Below, one piece after another: positions 8,688-16,448 of a stretch of DNA of 64,000 nucleotides. The stretch comes from Myxococcales bacterium (GTDB taxonomy: Bacteria > Myxococcota_A > Polyangia > Polyangiales > Houyiibacteriaceae). How positions within the stretch are numbered: position 1 is the first letter of the stretch; each line of letters begins with the position of its first letter. The notes under the pieces were generated by a model. It had not been told where the DNA came from and did not search any database. It saw nothing but the letters and a program-made list of their open reading frames with translations. Position numbers and translations under genes: made by a program. The stretch is from assembly GCA_019637115.1 (NCBI GenBank), contig JAHBWH010000010.1:1-64000 (forward strand), read 5' to 3'.

Positions 8688-11600
8688 TCAACGTCGGCGC
8701 CGCCGCCAGAGCGCGAGGCCGACGAGCGAGAGCGCGAAGAGCGCCAGCGGATCACCCGCCCCGCGGCCCGCGCTCGTCGCGCAGAGCGCGCCGCCGCTGT
8801 AACCGCCCTCGAGCACGCCCGCGTCCCCGCCGACGCCGCCGTCGCGCGCGCCGCCGTCCACGCCCGCGTCCGGACGCACGACCCCGCCGTCGCCCATCTC
8901 GACCGTGATCGAGGTCGTGTCGCTCGCGGTGTTGCCAGCGCGATCGGTGCCCGTCGCGGCGATCTCGTAGGTGCCCGGCCCGAGCGGGTCGACGTCGAGC
9001 GTCCACGTGCCGTCCTCGCCGACGGTCGTGGTGCCGACCTCGACGCCGTTGATGGTGACCACCACCGTCGCGCCCGGCTCGCCGGTGCCGCGGATGCTCC
9101 CCGAGGGATCGACGTCCGTGATCGCGATCGTCGTCGACGTGTCCACCGTGAAGGTCGACTCGTCGGCGCCGACGTTGCCCGCCGGATCCGTCGCGGTCGC
9201 GGTCACGGTGTGAGTGCCCTCGGGCAGCTCGTCGGTGACCTCGATCAGCCAGTACCCCTCCGCGTCGGCGGTCACGGTGCCGACCTCGCGCGTCTCGCCG
9301 CCCACCTCGATCGTCACGACCACCGTCGCGCCTGGCACGGCCGTGCCCGTGATGGTCGGGGTCGTGTCGTTGGTGGCCGAGCCGTTGGCCGGGGAGATGA
9401 TGTCGACGTCCGTGTTCGCGTCCACCGTGAAGGTCGAGGTCGCGGAGGCGGTGTTGCCGACGGAGTCGGTCGCCGTCGCCTCGGCCGTGTACTCGCCGTT
9501 CGCGAGCGGCGTCGTCACGGGGACGACCCACGTGCCGTCGCCACCGACGGTCGCGGTGCCAACCTCTTCACCGTCGATGGTGACCACGACGGTCGCGCCC
9601 GGCTCCCCCGTGCCGCGAACGTTCGGGGTCGAGTCGAGCGTCGTGGCCCCGTCGGCGGGTGAGGTGATCGCCACCTCGGTCTCGGTGTCCACCACGAAGG
9701 TCGAGGCGTCCATCGCGGTGCCGTTGGACGTCGTGACCGTCGCCGTGACCATGCGCTCCCCATCCGGGAGCGCCGTCGCGGGCGTGATCGACCACGTGCC
9801 ATCCGCGTTCGCGACCACGGTGCCGATGTCCTCTCCGTCGATCGCCACCGTGACCGTCGTGCCCGGCGTCGCCGTGCCCGTGATGGTGGGGGTCGCGGTC
9901 CCGACGCGACTTCCGTCGTCCGGCGTGATGATCTGCACCGCCACCATCGCGCAGACGGCCGCGGGCGTGCACACGCCGAGCGAGCAAGAGGTCCCCGCCG
10001 CGAGCGGCGTCGTCATGCACGCGCCCGCGCCGCAGGCGTTCGCGGTGCACTCGTTCTCGTCGTCGCAGTCGGCCGCGTCACGGCAGCCCACGCAACCGTT
10101 CGCGACACAATAGGGGGTCGCGCCCGAGCACTGCGCGTCGCCGACGCAGGTCACGCACGAGCTCGCGCCATCGCAGACGCCGTCGGAGCACATCGTGCCC
10201 ACGGCAGCCGGCGGGTTCCCACACGAGCCCGCGGTGCAGACGTCGAGCGTGCAGACGTTCCCATCGGCGCATTGCGCCGCCGAGACGCATTGCACGCACA
10301 CCTGCGCGTCCGGATCGCAGAGGGGCGTACCGCCGGTGCAGTTCGCGTCGCTCAAGCACCCCACACAAATGTTCGAGGTCGTGTCGCAGTGCGGCGTCGC
10401 GCCGCCGCATTGCGCGCTGCTCACGCACTGCACGCACATCGCCGTCGCGCCGGTGCAGACGCCATCCGCGCACGGGGTCGCGAGCGGCACGGCCGCGTTC
10501 ACGCAGGACCCGCTCGAGCACGCGTCCGTGGTGCAGTCGTTGCCGTCCACGCAGCTCGCGCAGAGCGCGCCGGCGGCGCCGCAGCTGGTCAGGGTGCCGC
10601 CGCCCGCGCACGCCGCCCCATCCCAGCAGCCCGTGCAGCACGCGAGCGGGCCGCCCGCGCCACGGCAGGTGCCGGCATCGCCGTCGAGGTCGGTGCAGTC
10701 CGCGCCCGCCGCGAGGCCGTCGCAGGCGGTCTGGAAGGTCACGGTGAGGGTCATCTCGGAGCAGCCCCGCGGGACCGGTCGGTCGTCACAGACCCGGGCC
10801 CGCGTCACGAAGGTGTCCGTCGTGGTCAGGTCGTCCGGTACCAGACAGATCCGCCCCGGAGGCGCACCGGTCGAGGGGTCGGTCGTCGTGACGCCCGCAG
10901 CGGCGGAGACGATCGCCACCGAGGCCGGATCGATGAGGTCACCGTCGGGATCGGTGGCGCCGGCGATCACGTCGAAGCAGCGGCCGCCCGTCGTGTGCCG
11001 CACGGTCGTGGTGATGTCCGGCACGACCGGCGGTCGGTTGCAGAGCGAGGGGCCGCGCGGCGAGATGATCGTGTAACTGACGTTGTCCTGTGAGTAGCCG
11101 TAGAAGCCGATCTGACCCGGTGGGAAGGTGCCCATCACGTCGAAGGCGGTGACCGTCGTCCCATTGGAGGTGTCCGTCACGCGGACGATGATCCGGCTGA
11201 GCGAGTAGGTGATCTCGAAGCGATACCTGCGGTTGATCACCCACCCGGTGCTGGCGTAGGTGGTCGCTCGCGCGAACTCGAGCACGCCGTTCGTCGTGTT
11301 GCCCGTGTGACACCAGAAGTTGTCGCTCAGGCCCGTCCCGTGCGTCGCGTTCGGGATGCCGTGCACCCGAGAGAGCGCCATGCCGACGTTGGGGTTGCCG
11401 CTGCACCCCTGGTTGGCGCGCTTCCAGTCGAGCAGGATGTACTCGGCCGCTGGGTCGGAGACGTCGCTCGGCTGAAAGCCGAAGACGAAGCCGATGAAGT
11501 CGTCGTCGCTCGTCGACCCGACCCGGAGGTCGAAGGTGTAGGTGACCGCCGTCGCGTCGGCGCCGAAGACCGCGAAGGTCGGCCGCGCCGAGTTCACCGT

Positions 11601-11885
11601 CTGCGTACCGGTCCACCCATCGGCGCTGAAGACCCAGTTGGCGTTGCCGCCGACGTATTGAAGGGAGCTGAGGTTGTCGAAGTCGACGGGCTGTGAGCAG
11701 AGCCAACCCGGCTCGACGCGGCACATCGCGTCGCAGCCGTCACCGAGGGTGGTGTTGGCGTCGTCGCACTCCTCCGTTGGGTCGAGCGCGCCGTTGGGCA
11801 TGCCGCCCACGCATTGAGCGAGCGCGGCGGTGGCGTCGAAGGTCAGGGCGAACGTCGCGAGGAGCGACGCGAGTCGAGTGTTCAT
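8688..11885 (-). CDS. Giant lectin-like, Cys-rich, Ig-like surface protein with MYXO-CTERM-like tail (adhesin 2)
   Basis: A 1065-aa secreted protein. After the signal peptide (ending ALAQ) comes a myxobacterial Cys-rich repeat (GALDPTEECDDAN, DGCDAMCRVEPGWLC). Next is a region like the thrombospondin C-terminal, L-type-lectin-like domain (residues about 69-290: VDFDNLSSLQYVGG, DDFIGFVFGFQPSD, YILLDWKRAN). A cadherin/Ig-like segment follows (DPDGDLIDPASVAI), then Cys-rich units (about 400-645), four Ig-like domains (about 645-995), a Gly/Asp linker and the tail LEGGYSGGALCA-TM-RRRRR. The start at 11885 has GAGGAA upstream. The C-terminal two-thirds parallel adhesin 1, but the N-terminal binding modules differ. 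A surface-binding role is inferred. Confidence 0.92.
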   Translation of the reverse strand: MNTRLASLLATFALTFDATAALAQCVGGMPNGALDPTEECDDANTTLGDGCDAMCRVEPGWLCSQPVDFDNLSSLQYVGGNANWVFSADGWTGTQTVNSARPTFAVFGADATAVTYTFDLRVGSTSDDDFIGFVFGFQPSDVSDPAAEYILLDWKRANQGCSGNPNVGMALSRVHGIPNATHGTGLSDNFWCHTGNTTNGVLEFARATTYASTGWVINRRYRFEITYSLSRIIVRVTDTSNGTTVTAFDVMGTFPPGQIGFYGYSQDNVSYTIISPRGPSLCNRPPVVPDITTTVRHTTGGRCFDVIAGATDPDGDLIDPASVAIVSAAAGVTTTDPSTGAPPGRICLVPDDLTTTDTFVTRARVCDDRPVPRGCSEMTLTVTFQTACDGLAAGADCTDLDGDAGTCRGAGGPLACCTGCWDGAACAGGGTLTSCGAAGALCASCVDGNDCTTDACSSGSCVNAAVPLATPCADGVCTGATAMCVQCVSSAQCGGATPHCDTTSNICVGCLSDANCTGGTPLCDPDAQVCVQCVSAAQCADGNVCTLDVCTAGSCGNPPAAVGTMCSDGVCDGASSCVTCVGDAQCSGATPYCVANGCVGCRDAADCDDENECTANACGAGACMTTPLAAGTSCSLGVCTPAAVCAMVAVQIITPDDGSRVGTATPTITGTATPGTTVTVAIDGEDIGTVVANADGTWSITPATALPDGERMVTATVTTSNGTAMDASTFVVDTETEVAITSPADGATTLDSTPNVRGTGEPGATVVVTIDGEEVGTATVGGDGTWVVPVTTPLANGEYTAEATATDSVGNTASATSTFTVDANTDVDIISPANGSATNDTTPTITGTAVPGATVVVTIEVGGETREVGTVTADAEGYWLIEVTDELPEGTHTVTATATDPAGNVGADESTFTVDTSTTIAITDVDPSGSIRGTGEPGATVVVTINGVEVGTTTVGEDGTWTLDVDPLGPGTYEIAATGTDRAGNTASDTTSITVEMGDGGVVRPDAGVDGGARDGGVGGDAGVLEGGYSGGALCATSAGRGAGDPLALFALSLVGLALWRRRRR

Positions 11886-11974
11886 GCGCTATTCCTCGGC
11901 AACGATCCGACGCCACCGCGACGCGGCTCGATGCCCACGGCGTCCTGCCGATGAGCGTCGAGCCGCCGCTCTCG

Positions 11975-13603
11975 TCAGTTCGTGCCACTCCCGACGATGT
12001 TGAACTCCACGCGACGGTTCTGCGCGTGATCGGCGTTCGACCGGGCGTTCTCGACGATCGGGCGGTCGGGCCCGTAGCCCTGCGCCTCGAGCCGCCCCGC
12101 GTCCACCTCGCCGCGGTCGATGAGGAAGCGGACGACCGCCTCCGCGCGACGCTGGGAGAGGTCGACGTTCGCCTCGCGGCGACCGCGCGAGTCCGTGTGA
12201 CCCTCGACCCGCACGCGGCGGATCTCCGGGTGCGCGTTGAGGACGCGCGCGACGTTCTCGAGGAGCGGGAACGAGCGCCGCTGGATCACGTCGCGGTTGG
12301 TCGCGAAATACACGACGTCGAGGATCTGCAGGCGCCCCTCCTCGATCCGCACGAGCTGCGCGGTCGGGCAGCCCTGGTTCTCCGGCGAGCCGGGCTCGTC
12401 GGGGCAGTTGTCGAGGCGGTCCACGACGCCGTCCGAGTCACGGTCGGTGTCCGGGCAGCCCTGGTTGGCCGCCGGGCCCGCCTCGTTCGGGCAGCGATCG
12501 ATCTCGTCGAGCAGGCCGTCGCCGTCGTTGTCCGGGTCCGGGCAGCCGTCGGCGTCCTCGAAGCCGTCGAAGTCCTCGGCCTCGTCGGGGCATTGGTCGC
12601 GGTCGTCGGGGATGCCGTCTCCGTCCCGATCACCGACCGCCTGCGGCTCGCGCGCGAGCTCGGTCGGGCGCGCGTAGCCAAGCATCGCGATGACGCGCAC
12701 GTCGGGCGAGCCGAAGCCGCGCGTGATGCCCGGACCCGCCGCGAGGCCCGCGACGACGCCGGTCTGATGGAAGAACTTGAGCCCGCCGGTCGCCTCGAGG
12801 GCGGTCTGGTCGCGGCCGAAGAAGTCGTTGAACGCGGTCGATCCGTAGATCTGCGCGTGCAGGTCGAGGTGCGTGCGCGGGTCGTCCGCTGCCGTGAAGA
12901 TCGGAACCGCGAAGCCGAGGCCGAAGGTCAGCTCGTCGGAGAAGACCAGGTTCGAGCCCGTCGTCTGCGCGTTGCGGCGGACGATCGCGCCCGCGTTGAG
13001 CACGATGCGCGCGCCCGCGCCGGGTCGGATCTCCGCGAGGAGCTCCGGGCGGAACGTGAGGAAGTCCTCCCCGCGGAAGCGCTGGTCCCCACCCGCCGTC
13101 GGGAAGGTCCCGATGAGCTGCAGGCCGAGGGCGAAGGCGTCGTCGCGCTCACCGAAGAGCCGGACGCGCGCGCCGAGGTAGGCGTTGCCGAGCCCCGCGC
13201 CGTCCGGCGAGACGAGGCCGCGGGCCGCGAGATCCTCGTCGGAGTCGCCGCTCATCAGCGGCGTGACGGGCAAGCCGGCGAAGACCACGACGCGGTCGAA
13301 GAGGCCGAGCGAGAACCCGAGGTTCAGGTTGAGCTGGTGGGCGACGATGCGCGACGAGGGGCCCATCGAGGGCAGCCAGACCAGCGGGTCGTTGGCGTAG
13401 TCCGCGTGCAGCTGGACCCCGTAGCGGAGGTGACCCAGATCCGTCGGCCGGCTGAGGTGGAAGTCGTCCTCGGGCGTCGGCGACGCGCGGAAGCGGCTGA
13501 GCGTCGCGGCGTCCTGCGCCCAAGCCGTCGTCGTCGTGAGCGCACAGAGCGCGAGGCAGAACCCAACGGCCCCAGTGAGCCAGCGAGTGGATGTCGTCGA
13601 CAC
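11975..13603 (-). CDS. OmpA-family outer-membrane protein with TSP3 repeats (copy 2)
   Basis: A 542-aa paralogue of the protein at 3027-4841, with the same N-terminal barrel-like region (DDFHLSRPTDLGHLRYG, GEDFLTFRPELLAEI). It has only about three TSP3 calcium motifs where copy 1 has five. The OmpA domain (YFATNRDVIQRRSFPLLENV, RVEGHTDSRGRR, QNRRVEFNIV) should bind peptidoglycan. The start is a GTG at 13603 with an excellent AAGGAGAG five bases upstream. It precedes adhesin 2 by 89 bases on the same strand, and the two may be co-transcribed. Confidence 0.94.
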   Translation of the reverse strand: MSTTSTRWLTGAVGFCLALCALTTTTAWAQDAATLSRFRASPTPEDDFHLSRPTDLGHLRYGVQLHADYANDPLVWLPSMGPSSRIVAHQLNLNLGFSLGLFDRVVVFAGLPVTPLMSGDSDEDLAARGLVSPDGAGLGNAYLGARVRLFGERDDAFALGLQLIGTFPTAGGDQRFRGEDFLTFRPELLAEIRPGAGARIVLNAGAIVRRNAQTTGSNLVFSDELTFGLGFAVPIFTAADDPRTHLDLHAQIYGSTAFNDFFGRDQTALEATGGLKFFHQTGVVAGLAAGPGITRGFGSPDVRVIAMLGYARPTELAREPQAVGDRDGDGIPDDRDQCPDEAEDFDGFEDADGCPDPDNDGDGLLDEIDRCPNEAGPAANQGCPDTDRDSDGVVDRLDNCPDEPGSPENQGCPTAQLVRIEEGRLQILDVVYFATNRDVIQRRSFPLLENVARVLNAHPEIRRVRVEGHTDSRGRREANVDLSQRRAEAVVRFLIDRGEVDAGRLEAQGYGPDRPIVENARSNADHAQNRRVEFNIVGSGTN

Positions 13604-13694
13604 GTGTACTCTCCTTGGACTTATTCAGTCACGACCCAATCCGCGGGCGGGTATAACAGCTTCACCGTCCGCGGATCCACCCTTTCGAGGTGCG

Positions 13695-15038
13695 TCAGTT
13701 TCCTAGACGGCGAAGCTCGATCCGCCGGTTCCGCGCGCGCCCTTCCGTGGTCGCGTTCGACTCGATCGGCTGCGCCGAGCCGTAGCCCCGCGCGTCGAAG
13801 CGGTGGGCGTGCAGCCCTTGGCCGACGAACCAAGCCTTCACCGCCTCGGCGCGCTGCTCGGAGAGCTGGCGGTTCAGGCGCCGATTGCCGCGGTTGTCGG
13901 TGAAGCCAGCGATCTCGTAGCGGACGGTGGGGTGGCGCCGGAGCAGGGTCAGGGCCCGCTCGAGGACCGGCAAGCTCTCGGGCAGGAGCTCGGCGCTGCC
14001 GCTCGCGAAGGTGACCCCTTCGAGCACGAAGTTCTCTTGCTCAGGCTCGGGGACGGGCTCGCAACCCGAGGCGTCGACGGTCGCGCCCTGCGGCGTGTCC
14101 GGGCAGGAGTCGACGTGGTCGGGGACGCCGTCGCGATCTCGGTCGTCGTCGCTCGGGTCGCGAGGGTCGTGCCGCCGCGAGCGCACCTCCTCGCCGTCCG
14201 GCATGCCGCCGCCGTCGGTGTCGGCGCGGCGCGGGTCCGTCTCGCCCGGGTCGAGGACTCCATCGCGGTTCGCGTCCTCGACCCCATCGGCGAGGCCATC
14301 GTCGTCGGTGTCCACGCGGCGAGGATCGGTGCCGGTCTCGACCTCGATGCCGTCGGGGATGCCGTCGCCGTCGGTGTCGGCGCGGAAGGGATCGGTCCCG
14401 AGCTCGATCTCTCGCTCGTCGGGGAGCCCGTCACCGTCCGAGTCGAGCTGACCGGGGTGCCGCTTCACCTCGAGGCTCAGCTCGATGCCCCCGACGAGCA
14501 TCATGTCGGGCCCGGGGTGCTGACCCCCGAACGCGAGCGCGGTCCGGATGAAGGCGCCGACGTGCAGCGGTCGCCGCACGGAGAAGGCGTAGCCGACGGC
14601 AGCGTCGACCCCGAATTGCTGCCGGTCGAAGAGGTGATAGCCCACGTGCGCAGAGACCCAGAGGTGACTCCAGAAGTCGCCGCCTCGCTCGTTCGCGTAC
14701 CCGCGCTGCATGTCGATGAAGCGGAAGCGGGCGCCGATCCCGAAGTGCGTGTAGCGGGTGCTGGTGTAGCTCGAGCGCGGATAGGGCCGCGCGAAACCGC
14801 CGAAGCCAAGCACCGCCTCGATCGCGATCGGCGGCGCGAGCTGCCAGTCGATACCGAGCCAGCCCACGCCGCCCGCCGAGGTGCCGCCCGCTTGCGGGCG
14901 CGCCTGGCCGGCGATGGGCGCTCCCATGCCCAGGTCGAGGTGCAGATGAAGACGCCCCGAGTCCGCGCGCGCCGCCGCGCCCCACGTGGAGGACGCGACC
15001 AAGAGACAGAGGCATGCGACGCGCGTGGACCAGCTCAT
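13695..15038 (-). CDS. OmpA-family protein with calcium repeats (third type)
   Basis: A 447-aa outer-membrane protein, distinct from the other two OmpA proteins. The signal peptide ends at AAARADS, and a beta-barrel-like region runs to about residue 205. A run of TSP3-like calcium repeats follows, of the DSDGDGLPDEREIELGTDP type (DTDGDGIPDGIEVETGTDP, DTDDDGLADGVED). One CPDTPQGATVDASGC motif comes next, then the OmpA domain (FASGSAELLPESLPVLERAL, IAGFTDNRGNRRLNRQLSEQ). The ATG at 15038 starts a proper signal peptide; a start 28 codons upstream is less likely. It is the first gene of the surface cluster and lies 91 bases before OmpA copy 2. Confidence 0.92.
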   Translation of the reverse strand: MSWSTRVACLCLLVASSTWGAAARADSGRLHLHLDLGMGAPIAGQARPQAGGTSAGGVGWLGIDWQLAPPIAIEAVLGFGGFARPYPRSSYTSTRYTHFGIGARFRFIDMQRGYANERGGDFWSHLWVSAHVGYHLFDRQQFGVDAAVGYAFSVRRPLHVGAFIRTALAFGGQHPGPDMMLVGGIELSLEVKRHPGQLDSDGDGLPDEREIELGTDPFRADTDGDGIPDGIEVETGTDPRRVDTDDDGLADGVEDANRDGVLDPGETDPRRADTDGGGMPDGEEVRSRRHDPRDPSDDDRDRDGVPDHVDSCPDTPQGATVDASGCEPVPEPEQENFVLEGVTFASGSAELLPESLPVLERALTLLRRHPTVRYEIAGFTDNRGNRRLNRQLSEQRAEAVKAWFVGQGLHAHRFDARGYGSAQPIESNATTEGRARNRRIELRRLGN

Positions 15039-15096
15039 GGAGCGAGTGTACCGACGCTCCCAGGGGTCGCGCGAGATTCGCGCAGCGGGCGTGACG

Positions 15097-15297
15097 TCAC
15101 TTCTTGCCGAGGAAGCCGCCAAGCGCCTCCCCGACGCCGCCGGGGAGCTTGTCCTTGACGCCGCCGAGCAGCGCCGGCCCGTGCTCCTTGATCAGGTTCT
15201 CGACCACATCCGCGGCCTGCTTGGCCTTCGCCTCGTCGAGCCCGACCTTCGCCTGAAGCTGCGCGATGAGCGTGCCCTTGATCGCCGAGATGTCCAT
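15097..15297 (-). CDS. Small conserved hypothetical protein (66 aa)
   Basis: A 66-aa helical protein, MDISAIKGTLIAQLQAKVGL then a Lys/Ala-rich amphipathic helix, ending in a Gly-rich tail (GGVGEALGGFLGKK). The ribosome binding site is very good (AGGAG six bases before the ATG at 15297). The pattern resembles small DUF937/DUF2267-like proteins, with a short helical bundle plus a Gly-rich tail. No function can be given. It lies between the MscS gene and the OmpA gene on the same strand, behind a hairpin. Confidence 0.75.
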   Translation of the reverse strand: MDISAIKGTLIAQLQAKVGLDEAKAKQAADVVENLIKEHGPALLGGVKDKLPGGVGEALGGFLGKK

Positions 15298-15333
15298 GTC
15301 GTGCTCCTCTCCTCGTGGCCTGCGGTTTGGGGC

Positions 15334-15358
15334 CCCCGAGCGCAGCGTGCGCTCGGGG
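15334..15358. terminator. Hairpin after the MscS gene
   Basis: CCCCGAGCGCA (15334-15344) and TGCGCTCGGGG (15348-15358) pair perfectly over 11 bp around GCG. It lies just past the stop of the channel gene on the minus strand and is followed by AAACC. It probably ends or attenuates that transcript. Confidence 0.65.
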
Positions 15359-15381
15359 TACGTTCCCCGCCGCGCGGTGCT

Positions 15382-16311
15382 TCAGCGCGTGCGCAGAGCA
15401 TCCACCACTTCGCCGTCCAGGTGTACGTCCATCTGCGGGAACGGGATGCCGATCTCCTTCTCCGCGAGCACGCCGTGGATCGAGCGCACGAGCTCTTGGT
15501 GCAGGGCCCAATAATCCTCCGACTTGCACCACACCCGGCAGACCCAGTTCACGGAGCTGTCGCCGAGGCCCTTGAGGAAGACCTGATGAGCGGGCTCCTC
15601 GATCCGGAGCTCGCAGCGCTGCACCGCCTCCTCGAGCGCGTCGCGGCAATCGTCGACGCGTGCGCCGTAGTCGCAGCCGACCTCGACGTCGACGCGCCGC
15701 GTCGGATAGGCAGCGAAGTTCGTGATGGTCGACGCGCCGATCTGTTTGTTCGGGATGATGATCTTCCGGTTGTCGGGCGTCTTGAGCGAGGTCGCGAAGA
15801 GCTCGATCTCCTCGACGGTGCCCATCACGCCGCCCGCGTCCACGAAGTCACCCACGCGGAAGGGCCGGAAGATCAGCAACATCACACCGGCCGCGAAATT
15901 GCCCAGCGTGCCCTCGAAGGCGAGGCCGATCGCGAGACCGCTGGCCGCGATGAGCGCCGCGAAGCTCGACGTCTCGACGCCGAAGACGCCGAGAATGGAG
16001 ATCGCGGCGGCGATGAGGATGAGGTAGCGGACGAAGCTCGAGAAGAAGCGCACGAGCGTCGCGTCGAGCCGGCCTTCGCCCGCTCGGCGTACGGTCCGCG
16101 ACACCATCCCGGCGATGATCCACGCCGCGAAGAGACCGACGAGCGCGCCTACGATCCGCATGCCCCAAGGGGCGACCTGGCTGTTGAGGGTCTGAAGGAT
16201 CGCGTCGGTGTCCAAGACCCCGTCGCTCGCCTCTTGAGCGCTCGCGAGCGCGGGCGACGAGGCGAGCGCGAGCACGCCGAGGCCGACGCCTCGGGTTTTC
16301 CGTTCGGTCAT
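15382..16311 (-). CDS. MscS-family small-conductance mechanosensitive channel
   Basis: A 309-aa inner-membrane channel that would release solutes on hypo-osmotic shock. An N-terminal signal-like segment (ALASSPALASAQ) precedes TM helices near residues 50-70 and 90-110. The pore helix region reads ASGLAIGLAFEGTLGNFAAG, followed by the family's MLLIFRPFRVGDFVDAGG and the beta domain (GTVEEIELFATSLKTPDNRK, IIPNKQI). The C-terminal alpha-beta part is complete. The start at 16311 has AGGAG at normal spacing. Length and motifs are typical, and function is confident by family. Confidence 0.95.
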   Translation of the reverse strand: MTERKTRGVGLGVLALASSPALASAQEASDGVLDTDAILQTLNSQVAPWGMRIVGALVGLFAAWIIAGMVSRTVRRAGEGRLDATLVRFFSSFVRYLILIAAAISILGVFGVETSSFAALIAASGLAIGLAFEGTLGNFAAGVMLLIFRPFRVGDFVDAGGVMGTVEEIELFATSLKTPDNRKIIIPNKQIGASTITNFAAYPTRRVDVEVGCDYGARVDDCRDALEEAVQRCELRIEEPAHQVFLKGLGDSSVNWVCRVWCKSEDYWALHQELVRSIHGVLAEKEIGIPFPQMDVHLDGEVVDALRTR

Positions 16312-16448
16312 GAGCTCTCCTGTTTCGTGGGAAGAGGTCGGGTCGCGTCACCGCGTCCCGAAGTCCCCGCGGCGTGCCCACGGCGCAGAGACGGCTCGAC
16401 CCTACGGCCGTCTGCCCAAAACGGAAACCCCTTCGCGACGCTGTGCGC

